Shown in pieces: positions 1 through 5,098 of a DNA stretch of 5,098 bases. This DNA comes from Candidatus Caccousia avistercoris (lineage in GTDB: Bacteria; Bacillota; Clostridia; Oscillospirales; Acutalibacteraceae), in contig DVMK01000117.1 of assembly GCA_018715025.1 (NCBI GenBank), positions 1 to 5,098 of the forward strand, written 5' to 3'. The notes under the pieces were generated by a model. It saw only the letters and a program-made list of their open reading frames with translations. It ran no database searches and was not told the DNA's origin. Within the stretch, counting starts at the first letter, position 1. Each line of letters starts with the position of its first letter. Position numbers and translations under genes: made by a program.

Positions 1-1938
1 GAGGATCTGTGCGCTTCGTGCGCGGGGCTTTCCCTGCGCAACGTTGCGCTTACGGTGGAGGACACGAAAAAGCACAAAGAGATTATTTTGGAGGCTTACC
101 TGAACGTGGTTCCCTTCGGCAGCGGCTGCAACGGCGTACAGGCGGCGGCCAACCTGTACTTCGGCAAGGACATTCAGGACTGCGGCCTGGCGGAATGCGC
201 TTCCATTGCGGGGATCACGCAGAATCCGTACAAGTACACGCCTCTGCTGCACCCGGAACAGAACAAGACGCGCCAGCAGACGGTGCTGTATGAAATGTAC
301 GACCAGGGGAAAATTACGAAGGCCGAGTACGACGAGGCAATGGAAAAGTCGGAAAACATGACCTTCGTTGGCAAGCGGCAAGAGACAAGCAACACCGCCG
401 TCCCCGTGTGGAACTGGTACACAGACACCCTGTTTGAGGACGTGAAGGAAGACCTGATGGAACTGTACAGCATTTCCTCCGATCAGGCTGTCGATATGCT
501 GTACCACGGCGGGCTGAAAATTTACTCCGCCCAGAATACGGAATACCAGCAGATTGCAGAAGAGGTATTCTCCGACCCTGCACTTTTTGAACCCCTGAAC
601 ACCGGGGCCGAGGCCGGGTACCTGGCCATGGACTACAGCGGCCGTGTGCTGGCTGTGGTGGGGAACGTGGGGGAGAAGCAGGGCAACCGTGTGGGCAACA
701 ACGCCACCATGGCGGTGCGGCAGCCAGGCTCCTCCCTGAAGCCTCTGGTAGATTACGCCCCCGCTTTTGAACAGGGGTTAATCCATTATTCTTCCATCCT
801 GCTGGATGAGCCCATCGAAAACTATTTTGACGACGGCCGTGCCGGCCCCAGCAACTACACCCCCGGGTATGAGGGGGAGGTTACGGTGCGGTACGCGCTG
901 ATTAAGTCGCTGAACCCGCCTGCTGTCCGCCTTTTGCAGCAGCTTACGCCGCAGGTGGGCGCTTCCTTCCTGGTAGACAACCTGGGCTTCAGCCCCATTG
1001 CCCCAGACCAGCAGGTTCTTTCCATGGGAATCGGCGGCAGTATGGGCGTCACGGTGCGCGAGATGGCGGCCGGCTTCCAGATTTTCGGCAACGGCGGCAA
1101 ATATTTCGAACCCTATACCTATTATTATGTGGAGGATCATGACGGAAACGTTATTCTGGACAACCGGGACAACATCGGCAAGCAGGCAATTTCTTCCGAG
1201 AACGCCACCATCATGCGCAAGCTGCTGGAGGAAGTCATAGGCCCCTACCCGGCAACCGGTGCGGCGGCGGATGTGGATGGCTGGCAGATTTACGGAAAAA
1301 CCGGCACCACCAACTCCATGATGGACCTGTGGTTTGTGGGCGGTTCCCCCTATGCGGTGGCGGCCATTTGGGCGGGGCACCCCAATTACGACAAGCAGAT
1401 GAACGACAGGGACAATGGCCATAAGCTGATTTGGCAGGAAATCATGTCGAAATATTTGGAAACGAAGGAACAAAAGTCCTTTACAGACGACCCCAACGTG
1501 TTTTCCGCTTCCTACTGCAACGAAACAGGCGATCTGGCGGTTCCCGGCGTGTGTACCAGCACCAGGACAGGCTGGTACACACGGGACAATATGCCAGGGT
1601 ACTGCGACGGGGCCCATGCGGCAGTTTCCTCCGCGCCTTCCTCCTCGTCAGAAGCCAGCAGCGAAACCTCCTCCTTGCCGGCTGAGTCGGAGGGAACCTC
1701 CACGGAGGTGAGCTCTGAGCCTTCTTCCGGGGCGGAGTCCGGCACGGTTTCCCAGGCGTCTTCGCTGCCGGAATCCCAGCCGGAGCAGCCGTCCTCTGTG
1801 CCGGGAACCCAGCCGGATCCGGAATCCTCCGCCTCTTCCGAAGGCTCAACGCCTCTGACTCCCAGGCCGGATGACAGCAGCGCCGCGGGAATTTACACAG
1901 AGCCCTCGGCGCCCGGCGGCCTTGCAGGGGGCGCATGA
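1..1938 (+). CDS. Class A penicillin-binding protein (glycosyltransferase/transpeptidase), 5' truncated by window edge
   Basis: Bifunctional peptidoglycan synthase acting outside the cell membrane: it polymerises lipid II into glycan strands (GT51 domain) and cross-links stem peptides (transpeptidase domain). The frame is open from base 1, giving 645 residues here; a GTG at 55 is internal, not the real start. The missing N-terminus should hold the membrane anchor and the catalytic Glu of the glycosyltransferase. Visible (window codon numbers): the end of the GT51 domain with EAYLNVVPFGSG, GVQAAANLYFGK and LAECASIAGI (about 30-70); then the transpeptidase domain with SxxK as SSLK at 244-247 (active Ser244), SxN as SLN at 303-305, and KTGTT from 433. 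After it come three Cys (506, 518, 535) and His539, a C-terminal arrangement I recall from clostridial class A PBPs, then a Ser/Pro/Glu-rich tail. The first 18 codons do not match GT51 well (see findings). Family assignment is very secure; the exact paralogue (ponA/pbp1A/mrcA type) is not. Confidence 0.95.
   Translation, partial: EDLCASCAGLSLRNVALTVEDTKKHKEIILEAYLNVVPFGSGCNGVQAAANLYFGKDIQDCGLAECASIAGITQNPYKYTPLLHPEQNKTRQQTVLYEMYDQGKITKAEYDEAMEKSENMTFVGKRQETSNTAVPVWNWYTDTLFEDVKEDLMELYSISSDQAVDMLYHGGLKIYSAQNTEYQQIAEEVFSDPALFEPLNTGAEAGYLAMDYSGRVLAVVGNVGEKQGNRVGNNATMAVRQPGSSLKPLVDYAPAFEQGLIHYSSILLDEPIENYFDDGRAGPSNYTPGYEGEVTVRYALIKSLNPPAVRLLQQLTPQVGASFLVDNLGFSPIAPDQQVLSMGIGGSMGVTVREMAAGFQIFGNGGKYFEPYTYYYVEDHDGNVILDNRDNIGKQAISSENATIMRKLLEEVIGPYPATGAAADVDGWQIYGKTGTTNSMMDLWFVGGSPYAVAAIWAGHPNYDKQMNDRDNGHKLIWQEIMSKYLETKEQKSFTDDPNVFSASYCNETGDLAVPGVCTSTRTGWYTRDNMPGYCDGAHAAVSSAPSSSSEASSETSSLPAESEGTSTEVSSEPSSGAESGTVSQASSLPESQPEQPSSVPGTQPDPESSASSEGSTPLTPRPDDSSAAGIYTEPSAPGGLAGGA
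1618..1935 (+). other. Low-complexity Ser/Pro/Glu-rich C-terminal tail of the PBP
   Basis: The last 106 codons of the PBP gene encode a low-complexity tail directly after the Cys/His module. By my count 31 of 106 residues are Ser, with Pro, Glu, Ala, Gly and Thr making up most of the rest; there are almost no large hydrophobic residues and no Cys. It is presumably disordered and lies outside the membrane with the catalytic domains. Similar Ser/Thr/Pro-rich ends occur on many Firmicute class A PBPs; a role as spacer or wall-embedding segment is inference. It ends in a Gly/Ala stretch with no LPXTG-like sorting signal or membrane segment. Confidence 0.85.
1771..1836 (+). repeat. Imperfect 33-bp tandem duplication in the PBP tail
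   Basis: Two adjacent 33-base units (1771-1803 and 1804-1836) share the block CCCAGCCGGA at 1775-1784 and 1808-1817 and keep the reading frame. They encode the related 11-residue units ESQPEQPSSVP and GTQPDPESSAS. The units have diverged beyond the shared block, so this is either an old in-frame duplication or convergence in a compositionally biased tail. Confidence 0.45.
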
Positions 1939-1968
1939 ACCCAGTAAAAAAGAGAATCACATAGAAAT

Positions 1969-1973
1969 GAGGG
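1969..1973 (+). promoter_or_regulatory. Ribosome binding site of hom
   Basis: GAGGG lies 9 bases before the ATG at 1983. The hom frame has a TGA at 1968-1970 and no other start codon between that stop and 1983, so the start is fixed by the sequence. Confidence 0.7.
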
Positions 1974-1982
1974 ATATGCAGC

Positions 1983-3227
1983 ATGGTAGAAATTGCGGTG
2001 ATGGGATATGGTACGGTGGGCTCCGGCGTTGTGGAGGTGCTCACCACCCATAATTCCAGCATTACCAAACGGACGAACGAACAGATCCACATCAAGTACA
2101 TTTTGGATTTGCGTGAATTTCCCGACAGCCCCCTGGCCGAACGTTTCACAAAGTCCTTTGAGGATATTATTCAGGATCCGGAAATCAAAATTGTGGTGGA
2201 GGTCATGGGCGGGCTTCACCCTGCCTACGACTATGTAAAGCGCTGCCTGGAGGATGGCAAAAGCGTCGTCACCTCAAACAAAGAGCTGGTGGCCGCCAAG
2301 GGCGCCGAGCTGCTGCGCATCGCCCAGGAAAACAATGTGAATTTCCTGTTTGAAGCCAGCGTGGGCGGCGGCATCCCCATCATCCGGCCCATGAGCCAGT
2401 GCCTGGCCGCCAACGACGTTATTGAGGTGGCGGGTATTTTAAACGGCACCACAAACTTCATTTTGACCAAAATGATCCGGGAAGGCATGTCCTTTGAGGA
2501 CGCGCTTGCCCTGGCCCAGAAGCTTGGCTATGCGGAGCGCAACCCTGCGGCCGATATTGAAGGGCACGACTCCTGCCGGAAAATCTGTATTCTGGCCTCC
2601 ATTGCTTACGGAAAGCATGTGTATCCAGAGCAGGTGCACACCGAGGGAATCACCCGCATTACCCTGGCGGATGTGGAATATGCCGAGTCCTGGGGCGGGG
2701 TAATCAAGCTGATTGGCCAGGTGAGCCGTCAGGAGGACGGACGCCTGCAGATTCTTGTCTGCCCCATGTTTATTCCCAGAGACAGCCAGCTTGCCAACGT
2801 GGATGACGTATTCAACGGCATCATGGTGCGGGGCGACGCCACCGGCGACGTGGTGTTTTACGGCAAGGGCGCAGGCAAGCTGCCCACCGCCAGCGCCGTA
2901 GTGGCAGATGTGATCGACTGCGCCAAGCATTTGAACGCGCGGAAATACCTGTACTGGGAGGAAGGCGGCAAGGAGTACGTGGCCGATTACCTGGACCGGG
3001 AAACCGCCATGTATGTGAGGCTGAAAGGGGAACAGCCGGAAGCGCTTTTCAAGCAGGCGGAAGAGCTGTTCGGCCAGGTTTCCCGCCTGCTGCGCAAGGG
3101 CGCGGAGGAAGGTGAACTGGCCTTCGTCACCCCCGTGCAGCCGGAACGGCAGATTATAGAACGGCTTGGCCTTCTGGAAAAACAGGGGGCGCAGCTTCTC
3201 AACACCGTCCGTATCAGTGATTTTTGA
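1983..3227 (+). CDS. hom: Homoserine dehydrogenase
   Basis: Cytosolic enzyme reducing L-aspartate 4-semialdehyde to L-homoserine with NAD(P)H, at the branch to threonine and methionine. The 414-residue length fits the monofunctional form with a C-terminal regulatory domain. The N-terminal Rossmann domain shows GYGTVG at 8-13; TSNK at 97-100 and EASVGGGIP at 124-132 follow, then GILNGTTNFIL at 151-161. The family signature is intact: A-x3-G-Y-A-x2-N-P-x2-D-I-x-G-x-D-x3-K at about 178-200, with Asp191, Asp196 and Lys200 matching the catalytic/substrate Asp-Asp-Lys set of the yeast enzyme. GKGAGKLPTASAVVAD at 294-309 is also typical. Residues about 341-414 sit where an ACT domain for threonine feedback is expected but diverge from it (see findings). 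The gene follows the PBP gene after 44 bases and precedes thrB by 37, suggesting an operon. Identification is very secure; allosteric behaviour is inference. Confidence 0.97.
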   Translation: MVEIAVMGYGTVGSGVVEVLTTHNSSITKRTNEQIHIKYILDLREFPDSPLAERFTKSFEDIIQDPEIKIVVEVMGGLHPAYDYVKRCLEDGKSVVTSNKELVAAKGAELLRIAQENNVNFLFEASVGGGIPIIRPMSQCLAANDVIEVAGILNGTTNFILTKMIREGMSFEDALALAQKLGYAERNPAADIEGHDSCRKICILASIAYGKHVYPEQVHTEGITRITLADVEYAESWGGVIKLIGQVSRQEDGRLQILVCPMFIPRDSQLANVDDVFNGIMVRGDATGDVVFYGKGAGKLPTASAVVADVIDCAKHLNARKYLYWEEGGKEYVADYLDRETAMYVRLKGEQPEALFKQAEELFGQVSRLLRKGAEEGELAFVTPVQPERQIIERLGLLEKQGAQLLNTVRISDF

Positions 3228-3253
3228 CGCGGCTGGATAATACTATTAATGGC

Positions 3254-3258
3254 AGGTG
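3254..3258 (+). promoter_or_regulatory. Ribosome binding site deciding the thrB start
   Basis: AGGTG lies 6 bases before the ATG at 3265. The alternative in-frame GTG at 3256 overlaps this site and has no good Shine-Dalgarno sequence of its own, which favours the ATG. An in-frame TAA at 3247 rules out any start further upstream. Confidence 0.6.
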
Positions 3259-3264
3259 CAGCAG

Positions 3265-4161
3265 ATGATTAGGATCCAGGTTCCGGCAACCAGCGCAAAC
3301 CTTGGCTCTGGGTTTGACGCCCTTGGCATAGCCCTTACCCTGTACAACCAGGTGTGGATGGAAGAGGCCGACCGGCTCGAGATTTCCTGTAAGGACTCCG
3401 TCAAGATTCCCACCGACGAGAGCAATTTGATTTATTGGGCTGTGAAGCAGCTTTACCAGGAGTGCGGCAAAAAACTGCCTGGCCTGCGGCTGATTCAGGA
3501 AAACAACATTCCCCTGGCCCGCGGCCTGGGGAGCAGCTCCGCCTGTATTGTGGCGGGCATTTTAGGGGCGAACCGGCTGCTGGGCAGCCCGCTTTCCCAG
3601 TCGGATTTGATTAATCTGGCGGCGAAGATAGAGGGCCACCCGGACAACACCAGCCCCGCCATTGAGGGCGGCCTGGTCGCTTCCGCCATGGAGGCGGGCC
3701 GCGTCTACAGCGTAAGCGTGCCGGTTTCAGACAAGCTGCGCTTCGGCGTGTTCATTCCGCCCTTTGAGCTGAAAACCGAAAAGGCGCGCTCTGTGCTGCC
3801 AGAAAGCTATTCCCGTGCCGACGCGGTTTACAACCTTTCCCGCTCGGCTCTGATAACCGCCTCGCTCTTTTCCGGCAAGCTGGAAAACCTGCGGGTGGCC
3901 GTGCAGGACTGCATTCACCAGCCCTACCGTTCCGGCCTCATTGAGGGCTGCGACAGCGTATTCCGTCTCAGCTATGAGCTGGGAAGCCTGGGAACCTACA
4001 TCAGCGGCGCCGGGCCTACCATTATCGCTATGCTCCCTGCCGACAATATGGACGGTTTCATCAACCATGCGGAAACCCACCTGAAAGAAAAGGGGATTAC
4101 GGGCTGGCAGGTCCACATCCTGGGGGTGGACTCCGAAGGCGCCCGCGTCTCTCTGGACTGA
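3265..4161 (+). CDS. thrB: Homoserine kinase (GHMP family)
   Basis: Cytosolic kinase that phosphorylates L-homoserine with ATP to O-phospho-L-homoserine, the substrate of threonine synthase. From the ATG at 3265 it has 298 residues, the usual length for the family; a GTG at 3256 would add three residues. All three GHMP motifs are visible: the N-terminal VPATSANLGSGFDALG at about 5-20 (substrate side), the glycine-rich ATP loop PLARGLGSSSA at 83-93, and the C-terminal SGAGPT at 247-252. EGHPDN at 123-128 is the conserved acidic/histidine segment typical of ThrB. No truncation or missing key residue is seen. It lies 37 bases after hom and 34 bases before lysC with no terminator, consistent with co-transcription for threonine synthesis. 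thrC is not in the window. Identification is very secure. Confidence 0.97.
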   Translation: MIRIQVPATSANLGSGFDALGIALTLYNQVWMEEADRLEISCKDSVKIPTDESNLIYWAVKQLYQECGKKLPGLRLIQENNIPLARGLGSSSACIVAGILGANRLLGSPLSQSDLINLAAKIEGHPDNTSPAIEGGLVASAMEAGRVYSVSVPVSDKLRFGVFIPPFELKTEKARSVLPESYSRADAVYNLSRSALITASLFSGKLENLRVAVQDCIHQPYRSGLIEGCDSVFRLSYELGSLGTYISGAGPTIIAMLPADNMDGFINHAETHLKEKGITGWQVHILGVDSEGARVSLD

Positions 4162-4183
4162 GGGCCGGCAATAAATAAGTATT

Positions 4184-4188
4184 GGGGG
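4184..4188 (+). promoter_or_regulatory. Ribosome binding site of lysC (alpha start)
   Basis: A GGGGG run lies 7 bases before the ATG at 4196 and could pair with the anti-Shine-Dalgarno CCUCC using one G-U pair. It is weaker than the internal site at 4916-4922. The lysC frame has a TAA at 4172-4174 and no other ATG/GTG/TTG before 4196, so the start is fixed. Confidence 0.6.
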
Positions 4189-4195
4189 ATATTCT

Positions 4196-5098
4196 ATGAG
4201 TTTGATTGTTCAGAAATTCGGCGGAAGCTCTGTAGCCAACGCCAAGCGGGTGTTCAACGTGGCCGGCATTGTGACGGATACTTACAAGCAGGGGAACGAC
4301 GTGGTCGTAGTGGTTTCCGCCCAGGGCGACACAACGGACGATCTCATCGAAAAGGCAAACGAAATCAACCCGGATGCTTCCAAGCGGGAAATGGACATGC
4401 TGCTTACCTCTGGGGAACAGATTTCCGCTTCTCTGCTTGCCATGGCGATTGAGAAGCTGGGCTTCCCGGTTGTCTCTCTGCTGGGGTGGCAGGCGGGCTT
4501 TTTGACCTCCTCTGCCTACGGCTCCGCCCGCATCAAGCGCGTCGTGCCGGATCGCCTCAAGAAGGAGCTGGACAAAAAGAATATTGTAATTGTCACCGGC
4601 TTCCAGGGGGTGAACCGGTACAACGACATGACAACCCTGGGCCGCGGCGGCTCTGACACCAGCGCCGTAGCCATTGCCGCTTCCCTGAATGCGGACCTGT
4701 GCCAGATTTACACAGACGTGGAGGGGGTTTACACAGCCGACCCCAGAAAGGTGCCGGACGCCAGAAAGCTGGACGTTATTTCCTATGACGAAATGCTGGA
4801 GCTGGCGACCCTGGGCGCTCAGGTGCTGAATAACCGTTCGGTAGAGATGGCCAAAAAATATAACATTGAGCTGGAGGTGCTTTCCAGCTTTATCCGTACA
4901 AAAGGAACCATCGTGAAGGAGGCAAAAGAAATGGAGAAAATGTTAATCAGCGGTGTGGCAAAGGACGAGGACGTTGCCCGGATTTCCATCATGGGCGTGC
5001 CGGATCGTCCCGGCCTGGCCTTTAAGATTTTCTCTAAGCTCGGGGCCAAGAACATCAACGTAGACATTATTCTCCAGTCGGTAGGCCGCAACGGCACC
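4196..5098 (+). CDS. lysC: Aspartate kinase, monofunctional, 3' truncated by window edge
   Basis: Cytosolic enzyme phosphorylating L-aspartate to 4-phospho-L-aspartate, the first step to lysine, threonine and methionine. The frame is open to the last base: 301 residues are visible out of about 400 usual for this type. Catalytic domain motifs are present: KFGGSSV at 7-13, VSAQGDTTDDL at 40-50 (many relatives have Met for Gln43), TSGE with Glu74 at 71-74, GFQG at 135-138, TLGRGGSDTSA at 147-157 and YTDVEGVYTADPR at 172-184. The catalytic domain ends near residue 235. The first ACT domain begins near 262 with GVPDRPG at 267-273 and NINVDIILQS at 286-295, the region that binds lysine and/or threonine as feedback effectors. 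NNRSVE at 212-217 replaces the commoner HPRSVE, and LSS at 229-231 replaces the commoner RSS. It follows thrB by 34 bases. A strong internal start lies at codon 246 (separate entry). Identification is very secure; effector specificity cannot be read from this fragment. Confidence 0.97.
   Translation, partial: MSLIVQKFGGSSVANAKRVFNVAGIVTDTYKQGNDVVVVVSAQGDTTDDLIEKANEINPDASKREMDMLLTSGEQISASLLAMAIEKLGFPVVSLLGWQAGFLTSSAYGSARIKRVVPDRLKKELDKKNIVIVTGFQGVNRYNDMTTLGRGGSDTSAVAIAASLNADLCQIYTDVEGVYTADPRKVPDARKLDVISYDEMLELATLGAQVLNNRSVEMAKKYNIELEVLSSFIRTKGTIVKEAKEMEKMLISGVAKDEDVARISIMGVPDRPGLAFKIFSKLGAKNINVDIILQSVGRNGT
4916..4922 (+). promoter_or_regulatory. Internal Shine-Dalgarno site within lysC
   Basis: AAGGAGG is a consensus Shine-Dalgarno sequence 8 bases before an in-frame ATG at 4931. 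It is the best ribosome binding site in the window, better than the one in front of lysC itself. It falls in the linker between the catalytic and ACT domains, where known aspartokinase beta-subunit starts lie. Confidence 0.6.
4931..5098 (+). CDS. Putative aspartokinase beta (regulatory) subunit from internal start, 3' truncated
   Basis: Candidate second product of lysC, in the same frame, starting at Met246 of the full protein (56 residues visible). It would contain only the ACT regulatory domains, beginning MEKMLISGVAKDEDVARI. In Bacillus subtilis aspartokinase II and in Corynebacterium glutamicum, internal initiation in lysC at about this place gives a beta subunit that assembles with the full alpha chain in an alpha2-beta2 enzyme. 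Here the support is the consensus Shine-Dalgarno site, its good spacing, the in-frame ATG and the position at the domain boundary. A second in-frame ATG follows at 4940. Production of this protein is inference: the GTG AAG GAG GCA codons could give the same bases just by encoding Val-Lys-Glu-Ala. Confidence 0.5.
   Translation, partial: MEKMLISGVAKDEDVARISIMGVPDRPGLAFKIFSKLGAKNINVDIILQSVGRNGT

Noticed and set aside
9..293. 94-codon + strand frame at the window start
   Set aside because: Overlaps the GT51 segment in another frame and has a compositionally biased, motif-free translation.
778..1617. 279-codon open frame on the - strand inside the PBP gene
   Set aside because: It lies wholly opposite a PBP transpeptidase domain with intact motifs; long antisense frames are expected in GC-rich coding DNA. 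Its translation shows no recognisable motif.
1696..1709. Perfect inverted repeat ACCTCC-AC-GGAGGT
   Set aside because: Two-base loop, no T-run, inside the coding tail of the PBP; most likely chance in GC-rich low-complexity codons.
1922..1950. Promoter-like pair TTGCAG - 17 bases - TAAAAA upstream of hom
   Set aside because: Only 3 of 6 and 4 of 6 consensus matches; the -35 lies in PBP coding sequence. Too weak to call, though spacing is ideal.
1967..2053. Short frame (28 codons) starting at ATG 1967, considered as a leader peptide for hom
   Set aside because: It overlaps the hom start in another frame, has no good Shine-Dalgarno site and no run of Thr, Ile, Met or Lys codons, and no attenuator hairpin follows.
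1481..2149. 222-codon open frame on the - strand across the PBP tail and hom start
   Set aside because: Arg/Pro-rich translation is the mirror of the Ser/Glu/Pro-rich tail; no domain, and it overlaps two well-supported genes.
3224..3252. TTGACG followed by AT-rich TATTAA before thrB
   Set aside because: The -35 match is good but mostly comes from the end of hom, and the only -10-like hexamer is 14 bases away, which is too close; transcription would start inside the ribosome binding site.
3727..4116. 129-codon open frame on the - strand inside thrB
   Set aside because: Lies opposite the fully supported thrB coding region with no ribosome binding site or motif seen.

Overview
The window holds four consecutive genes, all on the + strand and closely packed. 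In order they are the 3' part of a class A penicillin-binding protein, homoserine dehydrogenase (hom), homoserine kinase (thrB), and the 5' part of a monofunctional aspartate kinase (lysC). GC-rich codon use, Shine-Dalgarno sites before each start, and clostridial-style protein sequences suggest a GC-rich member of the Clostridia, perhaps the Oscillospiraceae/Ruminococcaceae. This placement is inference from sequence flavour; there is no taxonomic marker such as rRNA.

Layout. Positions 1-1938 carry the end of the cell-wall synthase: the last part of the glycosyltransferase domain, a complete transpeptidase domain, a Cys-containing C-terminal module and a 106-residue Ser/Pro/Glu-rich tail. A 44-base gap leads to hom (1983-3227), a 37-base gap to thrB (3265-4161) and a 34-base gap to lysC (4196 to the window edge). 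None of the gaps contains a terminator hairpin, a riboswitch or a T-box, so hom-thrB-lysC is probably one operon, perhaps with read-through from the PBP gene. No stretch above 300 bases lacks a gene, and I see no RNA genes, mobile elements or CRISPR arrays.

How the genes fit together. Aspartate kinase makes aspartyl phosphate, the entry step to lysine, threonine and methionine. After a semialdehyde dehydrogenase step not encoded here, homoserine dehydrogenase makes homoserine and homoserine kinase makes O-phosphohomoserine, the precursor of threonine. Threonine synthase (thrC) and asd are not in the window. The PBP has no evident functional link to this pathway.

The most interesting signal is inside lysC: a consensus Shine-Dalgarno sequence (AAGGAGG, 4916-4922) stands 8 bases before an in-frame ATG (codon 246), just ahead of the ACT regulatory domain. 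This matches the arrangement known for Bacillus subtilis aspartokinase II and Corynebacterium lysC, where an internal start makes a separate regulatory beta subunit. Otherwise this is an ordinary housekeeping region, and I found no clearly new system.
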